Positions 26,020-35,853 of a stretch of 64,000 nt of DNA are shown piece by piece. The stretch is from contig NZ_CP008884.1 in NCBI RefSeq assembly GCF_000725385.1, positions 2,728,001 to 2,792,000 of the forward strand, read 5' to 3'. This DNA is from Dyella japonica A8 (GTDB lineage: Bacteria; Pseudomonadota; Gammaproteobacteria; Xanthomonadales; Rhodanobacteraceae). The notes under the pieces were generated by a model. It did no database searches, was not told the DNA's origin, and was given only the letters and a program-made list of their open reading frames with translations. Every line of letters starts with the position of its first letter. Position 1 is the stretch's first letter. Position numbers and translations under genes: made by a program.

Positions 26020-27258
26020 TCAGCCGCCCAACAAGCTCTTGAAGATATGAATCCCGGCGGTGTACTCGCCGATGATGGTGCCAAGGCAGACCAGGAAGAA
26101 GTTGAGCAGGGTGCGGGCGACGCGGTTGCGCCACCAGCCGCGCCAGTGACCGATGTCGTCGCGAAGCGTTTCAAAGTCCGCCACGCGCGGGCGACGCACC
26201 CAGGCTTCCACCATGGCGCTGATGCCGCCTGACGGAATGCCAGGGCGGAACGGCTTGATGGGGCCGGCGATGAACGCGGCGATGACGCTCAAGGGGTGTG
26301 CACCGGCAATGATGGCGCCGATCGCCGAAAAGCCGCCGGTGTAGAGCACCCAGTCGCGCAATGCCGAGGTACCCAGGGCTGCGTTGCGATGAAAGGCGAA
26401 GCCGATGGCGACGAACACGGCCAGCACCAGGCCAATGGCGAGCCACTTGGGCCAGCGTGCTTTCGGCGGTGCGGCGGCGAGCGTGGCGGCCTCCACCGAG
26501 GGGTCGCTCTGCTGGGTGCGCAGCTGTTCGCACAGACCCTTCAGATGACCCGCGCCGATCACGACGAGCACGCGACGGCCTTCGCCAAATCCGGCTTGCG
26601 CCGCCTGTTCGCGCAGGCGCGCCGCCATGTAGGCGTCGCGCTCGGCAATCAATGCGCGATACAGCGGCGCCGAGTTGGTGGCGAACTCGCTGAAGGCGCT
26701 CTCCAGCATGTCGCCCTGTTTCAGTTTTTCGATCTCGGACTCTTCGATGTCCTGGCGCTCGAACACGCTGGCGACCAGGCCGCCCATCAGGCCGAAGCGC
26801 TGCCAGAAGCCCACGCTGTGCCAGGCGCGGCGAAGCGTGGTGCCGACTTCGCGGTCCACCAGCCACAGCGGAAGCCCGCGTTGCTCGGCGCCATCCATGC
26901 CGGCCTTCATTTCCGCACCCGGCTGTATGCCGTATTGCTCGGCGAGCCGCTTCTGGAATGAGGACAGCACGAGGCTGGCCGCCACCATGCCCGCCTTGCC
27001 CTGGCGGATCACCTGGAACAGGTCCATCTGCTTGAAGGCATCGGGATCGCGCATGCCCTGCGCGCGGCTGTCGCAAAGCTCCACCGCGATGGCGTCGAAG
27101 GTTTCGTGCGCGAGCAGCGCTTCCACTGCATCGACGCTGGTGCGCGAGACGTGTGCCGTGCCAAGCACCACGTATTCCACGCCATCGCGCGTGACGCGCT
27201 CGATAGGCTGGTCTCGCAGCACGGGGGGCAGGGCGTCGGCGATGTCGGTCTGGCTCAT
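26020..27258 (-). CDS. TraB/PrgY-family membrane protein
   Basis: A 412-residue protein of the TraB family. The N-terminal domain shows GTAHVS (33-38), VELCDSRA and, near 230-240, VIGAGHLKG, the conserved family motifs; these His-containing motifs suggest a metallo-enzyme. The C-terminal part (about 260-412) has three or four membrane helices ending in FFLVCLGTIIGEYTAG. In enterococci TraB/PrgY proteins reduce pheromone activity, and eukaryotic relatives act at mitochondria; the function in Proteobacteria is unknown. It lies 78 bases after aguB on the same strand and may be co-transcribed with the agmatine genes. Confidence 0.85.
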   Translation of the reverse strand: MSQTDIADALPPVLRDQPIERVTRDGVEYVVLGTAHVSRTSVDAVEALLAHETFDAIAVELCDSRAQGMRDPDAFKQMDLFQVIRQGKAGMVAASLVLSSFQKRLAEQYGIQPGAEMKAGMDGAEQRGLPLWLVDREVGTTLRRAWHSVGFWQRFGLMGGLVASVFERQDIEESEIEKLKQGDMLESAFSEFATNSAPLYRALIAERDAYMAARLREQAAQAGFGEGRRVLVVIGAGHLKGLCEQLRTQQSDPSVEAATLAAAPPKARWPKWLAIGLVLAVFVAIGFAFHRNAALGTSALRDWVLYTGGFSAIGAIIAGAHPLSVIAAFIAGPIKPFRPGIPSGGISAMVEAWVRRPRVADFETLRDDIGHWRGWWRNRVARTLLNFFLVCLGTIIGEYTAGIHIFKSLLGG

Positions 27259-27336
27259 GCGTGGTGTCGGTGTCGCGTAGGCAAGAACTGCATGGGGATG
27301 GCCACGGCACGAACCAAGTCGTGCCGCGTCAAAGGT

Positions 27337-28227
27337 TCAGTCGCGGAAGCGCTTGAGCAGGTCGCTGTAGGCGTCGATGCGGCGGTCGCGCAGGAATGGC
27401 CAGATGCGGCGGACGTGCTCGCTGCGCGCCATGTCCACATCCACGATCAGTAGTTCGCGCTGGTCCGTACCCGCCTGCGCCAGGAATTCACCCTGCGGCC
27501 CTGCCACGAAGCTGGTACCCCAGAACTGAATGCCGTTGGTGACGCCGGCCTTGTCCGCCTCGAAGCCCGTGCGGTTGCACGACAGCAGCGGCAGGCCGTT
27601 GGCGACCGCGTGGCCGCGCTGCACGGTGACCCATGCCTCGCGCTGACGGTCCTTTTCGGCCTGGTCGTCCTGCGGATCCCAGCCGATGGCGGTGGGATAG
27701 AGCAGCAGGTCCGCGCCAGCCAGCGCCATCAGGCGGGCGGCTTCCGGATACCACTGGTCCCAGCACACCAGCACGCCAAGGCGGCCCACTGAGGTGTCGA
27801 TGGGGTCGAAACCCAGGTCGCCCGGCGTGAAGTAGAACTTTTCGTAGAAGGCCGGATCGTCCGGGATGTGCATCTTGCGGTACTTGCCCGCGATGGCGGC
27901 GGAACGGTCGAACACCACGGCGGTGTTGTGATACAGGCCCGTGGCGCGCTTCTCGAACAGCGAGGCGACCACGACCAGCTTCAGCTCCTCGGCCAGCTTG
28001 CCGATGCGCGCCGTGCTGTGGCCCGGGATGGTCTCGGCCAGATCGAACTCGTCCACCGACTCGCGCTGGCAGAAATACGGCCCGTTGTGCAGCTCCTGCA
28101 GCAACACCAGTTCCACACCCTTGGCTGCGGCTTCGCGCAGGCCCGCCTCAATGGCGTCGAGATTGGCGTCGCGGCTGCCGCGGTCGGTTTCCTGCAGCAG
28201 GGCGACTTTGAGGGTCTTGCGGGTCAT
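27337..28227 (-). CDS. aguB: N-carbamoylputrescine amidase
   Basis: A 296-residue nitrilase-superfamily enzyme with the Glu45-Lys118-Cys155 triad (LLQELHN, KYRKMHIP, VCWDQWYPE). It hydrolyses N-carbamoylputrescine to putrescine, CO2 and ammonia. The assignment rests on the sequence and on its neighbour aguA, which makes the substrate. A 151-base gap with a strong hairpin separates the two genes. Length and motifs are normal. Confidence 0.95.
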   Translation of the reverse strand: MTRKTLKVALLQETDRGSRDANLDAIEAGLREAAAKGVELVLLQELHNGPYFCQRESVDEFDLAETIPGHSTARIGKLAEELKLVVVASLFEKRATGLYHNTAVVFDRSAAIAGKYRKMHIPDDPAFYEKFYFTPGDLGFDPIDTSVGRLGVLVCWDQWYPEAARLMALAGADLLLYPTAIGWDPQDDQAEKDRQREAWVTVQRGHAVANGLPLLSCNRTGFEADKAGVTNGIQFWGTSFVAGPQGEFLAQAGTDQRELLIVDVDMARSEHVRRIWPFLRDRRIDAYSDLLKRFRD

Positions 28228-28290
28228 CGGCGGGTTCTCGGGTAGGGGCTGCCGGGGAGCAGGCCGCCAAGTCTAGCGGATAAGACGAAG

Positions 28291-28310
28291 CCGGCCCCTT
28301 TCGGGGCCGG
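28291..28310. other. GC-rich hairpin between aguA and aguB
   Basis: A perfect 20-base palindrome-like hairpin (CCGGCCCC, four-base loop, GGGGCCGG) in the 151-base gap. On the minus strand it is not followed by a proper T tract, so it is at best a weak terminator. It could set the ratio between the two enzymes or stabilise the upstream mRNA end. Confidence 0.5.
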
Positions 28311-28378
28311 TCGATGGTTCATATATGGCGCGTCCGGAGGCTGGTTTCCAGCGCTCCTGGGCCGAGTCCGACCTGCCG

Positions 28379-29413
28379 TCAGACGATGCCGGCCGGCAGC
28401 TGCATGGTGATGCAGTGCAGGCTGCCGTTCTGCCAGATCAGCGGGCGGCAGGGCACCTGCACGATCTCGCGACCGGGGTGGGCCTCGCCGATGATGCGGG
28501 CCGCCTCGTCGTCCACCGCATCGCCATAGGCAGGCACCAGTACCGCGCCGTTGACGATCAGGTAATTGGCGTAAGAAGCCGCCAGGCGACGCCCCTCATC
28601 GATGATCGGCTTGGCCCAGGGCAGGGGATACAGCGTGTACGGCTTGCCTTCCGGCGTGCGCAGCGCGGCCAGCTCCTCGCCCATGCGCTTGAGCTCGTCG
28701 TAGTGCGGGTCGCTGGTGTCGTCGCAGGCCTGGTAGACGATGCGGTCGCCCGGCGCGAAACGGGCCAGCGTGTCGATGTGTGCGTCGGTGTCGTCGCCTT
28801 CCAGATAACCGTAATCCAGCCACAGCACGCGCTGGGCGTGCAGGCTGTCGCTGAGGATTTCGGTCATCTGCTCGCGCGACTGCTCAGGATGGCGCTGGAC
28901 CAGGCAACGCCAGGTGGTAAGCACGGTGCCCACGCCATCGCTCTCGATGCCACCGCCTTCCAGCGCCCAGTCGATGCGCTTGTGGGAGGCCTTGCCGAAC
29001 ACGCCCTGCTGCACGAGACCGGCGATGAGCGCGTCATCCTGATCGGCACCGAACTTGCCGCCCCAGCCGGTGAAGCGGAAATCGGTGAGCTGGAAGGCGC
29101 CGTCGCCGGCCTTCAGCGTGATCGGACCCGAATCGCGCAGCCAGGTGTCGTCATACGGCAGCTCGACGAAACGCACCTTGGACAGATCAACGCCTTCGCC
29201 CGTCAGCAGGGCCTGCACGCGAAGGCGCAGCGTGTTGTCCCCTACCACGATGATCAGCGACTGGAAGCGCGTAACCGCGGCGGCCAGCGCCACATACGTG
29301 GTTTCCACATCGGCGAGGCGGTCGGCCCAGTCGGTACCGGCATGCGGCCAGGCGATCAGCACGGCCGATTGCGGCTCCCATTCCGCCGGAAGGCGAAGGC
29401 TAAGGTCGGTCAT
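28379..29413 (-). CDS. aguA: Agmatine deiminase
   Basis: A 344-residue agmatine deiminase of the peptidylarginine-deiminase superfamily, converting agmatine to N-carbamoylputrescine and ammonia. Conserved parts are YDDTWLRDSGP, GYLEGDDTDAHID (acidic and His catalytic residues) and GSLHCITMQLP with the nucleophilic Cys334 near the end. It is the first gene of the aguA-aguB pair and gives a complete agmatine-to-putrescine route. No arginine decarboxylase gene is in the window. Confidence 0.95.
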   Translation of the reverse strand: MTDLSLRLPAEWEPQSAVLIAWPHAGTDWADRLADVETTYVALAAAVTRFQSLIIVVGDNTLRLRVQALLTGEGVDLSKVRFVELPYDDTWLRDSGPITLKAGDGAFQLTDFRFTGWGGKFGADQDDALIAGLVQQGVFGKASHKRIDWALEGGGIESDGVGTVLTTWRCLVQRHPEQSREQMTEILSDSLHAQRVLWLDYGYLEGDDTDAHIDTLARFAPGDRIVYQACDDTSDPHYDELKRMGEELAALRTPEGKPYTLYPLPWAKPIIDEGRRLAASYANYLIVNGAVLVPAYGDAVDDEAARIIGEAHPGREIVQVPCRPLIWQNGSLHCITMQLPAGIV

Positions 29414-29560
29414 CGTAGGTGGGTCTCTTGCGGCGGGGACGGCTGCCGGCGCGGGGCGGGCAACGAAGGGCGCAGAGTGTAAACGATGGGACGTGACAGG
29501 GAGAAAAAGACAACGCGGCCCGTGTTTCCACGAGCCGCGCCGGGGTGATGTCAGCGCCGG

Positions 29561-29914
29561 TCAGTTGGCGGAGGCGGGATTGGTGTTGTTGCCCGCCGGC
29601 GTATTGAGCACGGCGTGGATCACGTGGCTCTTCTCGAAATACACGATGAAATTCGAGTAGTCCCAGCGGTTGATCACCGGGTGCTTGGCGCTGTCGCCGC
29701 CACGGGGCGTGAGCTTGTGCTGAGGGGCGCCGTACTTCTTCTCCACCTCGGTCATGCTCATGCCGCGCGAGGGCAGGTCCATCGTTTTTTCCTGCTGCAC
29801 GCGGTTGACGAGCAGGCTCTCCGCGCTGGCGGCGGCAGGCATGCCGAGGCCGGCAAGGGCCAGCACGGCGATGGACAGGCTGATGCTGAACTTGCTGATT
29901 CCGAACGTGTTCAC
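29561..29914 (-). CDS. Exported hypothetical protein, possibly BamE/SmpA-like fold
   Basis: A 117-residue protein with a signal peptide (1-31, ending ASAES). The mature part has SMTEVEKKYGAP followed by a Gly/Asp-containing turn and INRWDYSNFIVYFEKSHV. A G-x-P turn followed by a short beta stretch of this kind resembles the BamE/SmpA/OmlA fold, but there is no lipobox. I would not assign a function. A gap of 147 bases separates it from aguA on the same strand, so it may have its own promoter. Confidence 0.75.
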   Translation of the reverse strand: MNTFGISKFSISLSIAVLALAGLGMPAAASAESLLVNRVQQEKTMDLPSRGMSMTEVEKKYGAPQHKLTPRGGDSAKHPVINRWDYSNFIVYFEKSHVIHAVLNTPAGNNTNPASAN

Positions 29915-30092
29915 GGTTCCCCTCTCCGCGCAAGGCGTTGCGGCGTCGTTGTAGCAGAACTGTCCGGGCTAATCCACGCGAATCTGTGGCGATTGCGACG
30001 CCGTGGGCATTCATCGTGAGGATTGGGGCGTCCGGGCCGTTATCATGGAGGGCTTAGGGCGGCTGGACGCCCGGTCCGGATAACCGCTCCCC

Positions 30093-32000
30093 ATGATTTC
30101 GTTTCGTCGTTTTGCCCTCCGCCGAGGCAGCCGGTTGCTGCTTTCCGATATCGACCTGGTGATCCAGACCGGCTGGCGGCTTGGCGTGGTGGGGCGCAAC
30201 GGCTGCGGCAAGTCCAGCCTGTTTGCTGCGCTGCAGGGCCAGGTGGAGGCCGATGCCGGTGACCTGGACATGCCGGCGAAGATCCGCATGGCCTCGGTGG
30301 CGCAGGAGACCCCGGCCCTGCCGGACCCGGCCATCGAATACGTGATGGGTGGCGACGAGGAGCTGGCCAAGGCCTTGCGCGACGAACTGGACGCTCAGGC
30401 ACGCGGTGACACCGAGGCGATGGCGCGTGCCCATCACCGCATCGAGGAACTGCATGGCTACGACGCGCGGGCCCGCGCGGGGCGCCTGCTGCACGGCCTC
30501 GGCTTTGCGCCCGAAACGCACGAGACGCCGGTCAGGGAGTTCTCCGGTGGCTGGCGCGTACGACTGAACCTGGCTCGCGCGCTGATGGCGCCATCGGACC
30601 TGTTGTTGCTCGACGAGCCCACCAACCATCTCGACCTGGATGCCGTGCTGTGGCTGGAAGAATGGCTGCGCCGTTACCAGGGCACCCTGCTGGTGATCTC
30701 GCATGACCGTGAATTCCTGGATGGCGTGATCACGCACACCCTGCATCTGAACGATGGCGGCGCCAAGCTCTACACCGGCAACTACAGCGCGTTCGAGCGC
30801 CTGCGTGCCGAGCAGCTGCGCCAGCAGCAGATCGCGCATGAGCGCGAGCAGGCTGAACGCGCGCATCTGCAATCCTTCGTTGATCGCTTCAAGGCGAAGG
30901 CCAGCAAGGCCAAGCAGGCCCAGTCGCGCGTCAAGCGGCTGGAGAAGCTGGCCGGCACGGAAGCAGTGCGTGCGGAGCGCCCCTTCCGCTTCCAGTTCGC
31001 CGTGCCCGATCGTCTCCCCGATTCCATGCTGCAGATGGAAGAGGTCGAGGCCGGCTATCCCGGCGAGAACGGCGAGCCGGCGGCCACCATCCTGCACAAC
31101 GTGCGCTTCCGCCTGGAGGCGGGCGAGCGCATCGGTCTGCTCGGTCCCAATGGCGCGGGCAAGTCGACGCTGGTCAAGACCCTGGTGGGCGAACTCCCAC
31201 CACTCGGCGGCGAGCGCAAGGCGCACAAGGACCTGAAGATCGGCTACTTCGCCCAGCACACGGTGGAAAGCCTGCGCGAGGGCGCGTCGCCGTTTGACCA
31301 CCTGCAGGACAAGGCGCCCGGCGTGGCTGCACAGGTGTTGCGCGACTTCCTTGGGTCGTGGAATTTTGCCGGCGACCGCGCCTTTGAATCGGTCGACGGC
31401 TTCTCCGGTGGCGAGCGCGCACGACTCGCGCTGGCCCTGATCGCCTGGGACAAGCCCAATCTGTTGCTGCTCGACGAGCCGACCAACCATCTCGACCTGG
31501 ACATGCGCGAAGCGCTGGCCGATGCACTGGCCGAGTTCGACGGCGCCCTGGTGCTGGTTTCGCATGATCGCCACTTGCTTGGCATGGTCAGCGACAGCTT
31601 CTGGCGCGTGGCCGATGGCAGCGTGGAACCGTTCGATGGCGACCTGGATGACTACGCGCGCTGGTTGCGCAGTCGCGGCTCGGAGGCCAAGAAAGCCAAG
31701 AAGAAGGAAGCTGCCAAGCCTGTCGAACGGGTGGAAACGCCGGAAGAGCGTCGCCAGCGCATGGCCGCCGAGCGCGAGAACGAAAAGGCCGCCCGCCAGC
31801 GCGTGAAGAAGCTTGAGACCCGCATCGCCACGCTGGAGAGCGAGCTTACGGCACTCGACGCCAAGCTTGCCGACCCGGAGACCTACAACGGCCCGACCGC
31901 CGAGATGATGCGATTGGGACAAAAGCAGGCGGAGCTACGCCGCGAGAAGGAAACACTCGAAGGCGAGTGGCTGGAACTTTACGAACAGCTGGAGGCCTGA
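30093..32000 (+). CDS. yheS: ABC-F family ATPase (YheS type)
   Basis: A 635-residue soluble ABC-F protein with two ATPase domains. The first Walker A is GRNGCGKSS (34-42), the second GPNGAGKST; signature motifs are FSGGWRVRL and FSGGERARL, and both Walker B regions read LLLDEPTNHLDL. A charged linker joins the domains, and the C-terminus is a Lys/Glu-rich coiled coil. ABC-F proteins bind the ribosomal E site and relieve stalls; the N-terminal sequence fits YheS better than EttA or Uup. A 9-base gap to the next gene suggests an operon with the rpfE-like gene and recJ. Confidence 0.9.
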   Translation: MISFRRFALRRGSRLLLSDIDLVIQTGWRLGVVGRNGCGKSSLFAALQGQVEADAGDLDMPAKIRMASVAQETPALPDPAIEYVMGGDEELAKALRDELDAQARGDTEAMARAHHRIEELHGYDARARAGRLLHGLGFAPETHETPVREFSGGWRVRLNLARALMAPSDLLLLDEPTNHLDLDAVLWLEEWLRRYQGTLLVISHDREFLDGVITHTLHLNDGGAKLYTGNYSAFERLRAEQLRQQQIAHEREQAERAHLQSFVDRFKAKASKAKQAQSRVKRLEKLAGTEAVRAERPFRFQFAVPDRLPDSMLQMEEVEAGYPGENGEPAATILHNVRFRLEAGERIGLLGPNGAGKSTLVKTLVGELPPLGGERKAHKDLKIGYFAQHTVESLREGASPFDHLQDKAPGVAAQVLRDFLGSWNFAGDRAFESVDGFSGGERARLALALIAWDKPNLLLLDEPTNHLDLDMREALADALAEFDGALVLVSHDRHLLGMVSDSFWRVADGSVEPFDGDLDDYARWLRSRGSEAKKAKKKEAAKPVERVETPEERRQRMAAERENEKAARQRVKKLETRIATLESELTALDAKLADPETYNGPTAEMMRLGQKQAELRREKETLEGEWLELYEQLEA

Positions 32001-32008
32001 GCGCGCGC

Positions 32009-32932
32009 ATGGACGTTCCCGCTTCCCACGTTGTCGATGTCTGGCTGCCGGACCTCGCGCGGTTTGCGCCAGACCACCCGTTGCGAACCCTGCTGCGCAA
32101 AGCTGATCCACTCGCACACGGCGCGCGTGGCTACATGGATGGTCTTGCCGCGCGCTTCCATCTGCCGGGTGTCGCCATGCCGTCGGGTGCGCTCACGCGC
32201 GAATGGATGGCGGGCGACGCGGGAACGGCCTCGTGGCTATGCGCCGACCCAGCCTGGGTGCAGCCCGATCTGAACGGCGCGCGCCTGCTGGCCTGCGGCC
32301 AGATGCAGTTGTCCATGGACGACGCACAGGCATTCGCCGAGCCGCTGAAGCCGTTGTTCGATGAAGCCGGCATGGCGTTGATGGTATCGGCGCCCGATCA
32401 CTGGCATGTGCGCCTGCCGGCGGGCGCAGCGGCACCGGACTTCGCGGCGCCCGAACAGGCCTTGGGCGAGGACCTGTACTACCACCTGCCACAAGGGCCG
32501 GAAGGGCGCCCGTGGCGCATCCTGCTCAACGAGGTGCAGGTGATGCTGCATCAGCATCCGCTCAATGCAGAACGGCGCCAGCGCGGCCTGCCGCCCGTCA
32601 ATCACGTGTGGCTGTGGGGCGCCGGAACCTTGCCTGGCACCGTACGCACGCCTGTCACAGAGGTGGTCGGTGACGACACATTGCTGGCAGCGCTTGCCAG
32701 CCAGGCGAAGGTGCCACGCACATCGCGGACAGAGGTCGCGGTGGCCTCCGCCACGCCGGGGACGCTGATCGACCTGCAGGATCTGCCGGTGGAGGATATT
32801 GCCGCACGCTGGACGCCGAGCCTGCTCGCACTGGCAGGTCAGCAGCCGCTCCAGCTCAGCTTCGCCAGCGGTGAACGTTGGGTGCACAAGCCCTGGCATC
32901 GGCTGCGCTTCTGGCGCGGGAGCGGCCCGTGA
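32009..32932 (+). CDS. RpfE-like conserved protein
   Basis: A 307-residue protein, probably cytosolic. I recognise it mainly by context: in Xanthomonas the rpfE gene lies next to recJ, and here the stop overlaps the recJ start (GTGA). Trp-rich stretches such as HVWLWGAGTLPG and PEGRPWRILLNEVQVMLHQH are the most distinctive parts. The related Pfam-level annotation is a phosphoglycerate-mutase-like protein, but no clear catalytic motif is visible. RpfE in Xanthomonas was linked to extracellular enzyme production with an unknown mechanism. The ATG at 32009 follows the yheS stop closely. Confidence 0.65.
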   Translation: MDVPASHVVDVWLPDLARFAPDHPLRTLLRKADPLAHGARGYMDGLAARFHLPGVAMPSGALTREWMAGDAGTASWLCADPAWVQPDLNGARLLACGQMQLSMDDAQAFAEPLKPLFDEAGMALMVSAPDHWHVRLPAGAAAPDFAAPEQALGEDLYYHLPQGPEGRPWRILLNEVQVMLHQHPLNAERRQRGLPPVNHVWLWGAGTLPGTVRTPVTEVVGDDTLLAALASQAKVPRTSRTEVAVASATPGTLIDLQDLPVEDIAARWTPSLLALAGQQPLQLSFASGERWVHKPWHRLRFWRGSGP

Positions 32933-34644
32933 AGCGGGTCAGCCTGCGTCGGCGTGAGGCCGTGGGCGTGCCCACGGGGTGGGGTGCAGACGTCCATCCT
33001 GTTGTGCAGCAGGTGTTCGCGGCGCGGGGCGTGCTCTCGCCGTCCGATGCGGAGTACCGCCTCGCACGCCTGTTGTCGCCACAACAGCTGGGCGGCGTCG
33101 ATCGCGCGGTCGCGTTGTTGTCGGAGGCGATTCGCGACAACTGGTCCATCCTGATCGCCGGTGACTACGACTGCGACGGAGCCACCGGGACTGCCGTCGC
33201 CGTGCGTGGACTACGCATGCTCGGTGCGCGAAACGTGGATTACGTGGTGCCCAATCGCTTCGTGCATGGCTACGGCCTCAGCCCTGCGCTGGTGGAGTCG
33301 CTGGAGCCAACGCCACAGTTGATCGTCACCGTGGACAATGGTGTCGCGAGCATCGCCGGCGTCGCCGCCGCGCATGCGCGTGGCACGCGCGTCATCGTGA
33401 CCGACCACCATCTGCCCGGCGAACAGTTGCCGGCCGCTGATGCGATGGTCAATCCCAATCTCGGCGGCGATACCTTTCCGAGCAAGGCGCTGGCCGGCGT
33501 GGGCGTGATGTTCTACCTGCTGTTGGCCCTGCGTGCCTCGCTGCGCGAGCAGGGTGTGTTTGCGGCGGGTAGTGAACCGGATCTCTCGGTGCTGCTCGAC
33601 CTGGTGGCCGTGGGTACGGTCGCCGACCTGGTGCCGCTGGACTACAACAATCGCGTGCTGGTGGAAGCCGGCATGCGGCGCGTGCGCAGCGGTCGCGGCC
33701 ATGCGGGCGTGATGGCGCTGGTGGAGGCAAGCCAGCGTAGTGCCGCCACCTTGTGTGCAAGCGACCTGGGCTACGCCATCGGGCCACGGCTGAACGCCGC
33801 CGGTCGACTCGAAGACATGCGCATCGGCGTCGAGTGCCTGCTGACCGACGATCCAATGCAGGCGCGCCGCTACGCCGAACTGCTCAGCTCGATCAACCAG
33901 GAGCGTCGTGAGCTGCAGGCCGCCATGGTGGCGGAGGCCGAAGTGATGGTATCGCGCGCAGCCGATATCGATGCGGTGGGCGTGGCCTTGTTCGAGCCGA
34001 GCTGGCACGCCGGTGTAGTGGGGCTGGTGGCGTCGAAGCTGAAGGAACGGTTGCATCGGCCGGTGATCGCCTTCGCGCCAGCCAGTGAGGATCAGCCGGA
34101 GGAATTGCGCGGCTCCGCGCGTTCCATTGCCGGGTTCCATATCCGCGATGCGCTGGTGATGATCGATGCACGCCATCCTGGCCTTATCGCGCGCTTCGGC
34201 GGTCACGCCATGGCGGCGGGCCTCAGCCTGAAGACGGAAGACTATCCGCGTTTTGCGGCGGCCTTTGACGCCATTGCGCGCGAATGGCTGGACGAGGACC
34301 ACCTGCAGGCCGTGCAGAACACGGATGGCGAGCTGCCCCCGGGCGCCGCGACGCTGGAGCTGGCCCGCCAGCTGCGTGCCGCTGGGCCCTGGGGACAGGC
34401 TTTTCCCGAGCCGGTATTCGACAACCTGTTCGAATGCGCGAGCTGGCGCGTCATGGGTGAACGACACCTGCGCCTGAGCCTGCGTGATCCGCGCGATGGC
34501 TCCGTGCATGACGCGGTGATGTTCAATGGCTACGAAGGTGCGCCACCGCCCGTCATGCTGCGTGCTGCCTATGAGCTCGTCATCAACGACTGGCAAGGAC
34601 GCGAGAGCGCGCGTTTGCTGCTGCGGTACATGGAGCCCGCCTAA
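32929..34644 (+). CDS. recJ: Single-stranded-DNA exonuclease RecJ
   Basis: A 571-residue 5'-3' single-strand exonuclease of the DHH family, acting in RecF recombination and mismatch repair. Motif I is DYDCDG (79-84), the DHH motif is TDHHLPG near 155, and the DHHA1 motif GGHAMAAGLS lies near 425. The C-terminal OB-like part is present. A GTG start at 32929 overlaps the upstream stop (GTGA) behind GGGAG; a longer frame from 32878 would overlap the neighbour without need. Length fits the E. coli enzyme (577). Confidence 0.95.
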   Translation: MKRVSLRRREAVGVPTGWGADVHPVVQQVFAARGVLSPSDAEYRLARLLSPQQLGGVDRAVALLSEAIRDNWSILIAGDYDCDGATGTAVAVRGLRMLGARNVDYVVPNRFVHGYGLSPALVESLEPTPQLIVTVDNGVASIAGVAAAHARGTRVIVTDHHLPGEQLPAADAMVNPNLGGDTFPSKALAGVGVMFYLLLALRASLREQGVFAAGSEPDLSVLLDLVAVGTVADLVPLDYNNRVLVEAGMRRVRSGRGHAGVMALVEASQRSAATLCASDLGYAIGPRLNAAGRLEDMRIGVECLLTDDPMQARRYAELLSSINQERRELQAAMVAEAEVMVSRAADIDAVGVALFEPSWHAGVVGLVASKLKERLHRPVIAFAPASEDQPEELRGSARSIAGFHIRDALVMIDARHPGLIARFGGHAMAAGLSLKTEDYPRFAAAFDAIAREWLDEDHLQAVQNTDGELPPGAATLELARQLRAAGPWGQAFPEPVFDNLFECASWRVMGERHLRLSLRDPRDGSVHDAVMFNGYEGAPPPVMLRAAYELVINDWQGRESARLLLRYMEPA

Positions 34645-34652
34645 ACCCCGGC

Positions 34653-35822
34653 TCAAACCACCAGCTTCAGCAGCTGCGTAAGAATGACCTTGGCGGGAAT
34701 GACCGACAGCCAGATGGGCGCGAAAGGCAGCAGCGTGGCCACGGCAAGCGACATGGCCGCGCGTGGGTCGAACAGCACCGGACGCATAGCGTAGACATTG
34801 GCCGTCACGCTGTACAGGTCGGTCGTCGAGGAGAAGTCGGGCTTCTCCAGTGATTCGCGGTCGACCAGACTATCGGGGCCCAGCCACTTGTCCTCGAACT
34901 GGGTACCGAGCCGGCTGGCCAGCGCGCCGTACTCGAAAACACCGCGCCGCCACGTCACCAACAATGAGCGACCGAACACCAGTGGTGGACTGATGAAGAT
35001 GGCAACCACCACGATGGCCGTGGCGATCGGCACGGCAGGGTGGTCCATCGGATTGAGCCCCAGGTGAAAGACCTCGTTTGCAAACGTCCCTGCGGTGATG
35101 ATGCCGATGGTCAAGGCCAGCGACGTGAACATCCGCGGCGAGAACGCGACGAACTGCAAACCGGCGGCCTTGTCAGGATGCGACGAGATCAGGTGAAGGT
35201 TCATGCGCGATACCTGGTGCAGAAAGCGCGTCCAAACGCCCACCCGCCATACCCAGCTCAGTAGCAGGCCAAGCAGCAGGGGAAGGCTGACGAGCATATG
35301 CCACCATCCGGCGAGCGACAGGTGTGTGGCGTCATCGGCGTGATGCCAGGCTGGAAACACGCCCGGATGAACCGTCAGGGCTATTGCCACGACGATGGCA
35401 TAGACCAAGACGGTCATGCTCGCCGAGGGCCAGATGCCAATGCTGAGCCGCCGTGTCGATATCACGGCATCGTTGAAGCGCGCCTGCTCGGACGTGTCGA
35501 TGATTCTGGAAACCAGGAAATGCCGGGCGGTAAGGTCCAGGCGAGGGAGGATGATGTATTCCGACAAGATGAGGATCGGTACCGCCAGCAGGTAGCGCGC
35601 ATGCACCGCTATATCGGTGAGGAACGCATGCAGCAGCTCCCCATGTCCTGGGGCGAGCGCATGCAGCATGCTCAGCAACGCAAGAGGGAGCCACGCGACG
35701 GCGATGGCGATGATCACGCGCCGAAGGGCCTGGGCGCGATGCTCCGGTCTGATCAGGTGAAGACGCCGAAGCACGGCAACGTGCTTCGGTTCTTCGAAGA
35801 TGCTGGAGGGGTCTTCGCTCAT
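34653..35822 (-). CDS. Multi-pass inner-membrane protein, unknown
   Basis: A 389-residue protein with about six or seven hydrophobic segments (for example around 36-56, 76-92, 133-150, 170-190, 225-245, 262-280 and the C-terminus). A cytoplasmic loop contains RLGTQFEDKWLGPD. I do not recognise the family. It lies 31 bases after an outer-membrane-protein gene on the same strand, so the two likely form an operon, and it is convergent with recJ. It falls within the cluster of envelope and two-component genes described in the findings. Confidence 0.75.
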   Translation of the reverse strand: MSEDPSSIFEEPKHVAVLRRLHLIRPEHRAQALRRVIIAIAVAWLPLALLSMLHALAPGHGELLHAFLTDIAVHARYLLAVPILILSEYIILPRLDLTARHFLVSRIIDTSEQARFNDAVISTRRLSIGIWPSASMTVLVYAIVVAIALTVHPGVFPAWHHADDATHLSLAGWWHMLVSLPLLLGLLLSWVWRVGVWTRFLHQVSRMNLHLISSHPDKAAGLQFVAFSPRMFTSLALTIGIITAGTFANEVFHLGLNPMDHPAVPIATAIVVVAIFISPPLVFGRSLLVTWRRGVFEYGALASRLGTQFEDKWLGPDSLVDRESLEKPDFSSTTDLYSVTANVYAMRPVLFDPRAAMSLAVATLLPFAPIWLSVIPAKVILTQLLKLVV

Positions 35823-35853
35823 CCGATGCGCTCCGGCATCCGTGCGGCTAGGC

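Noticed and set aside
30054..31922. 622-codon minus-strand frame opposite the ABC-F gene
   Set aside because: Antisense shadow of a gene with two complete ATPase domains.
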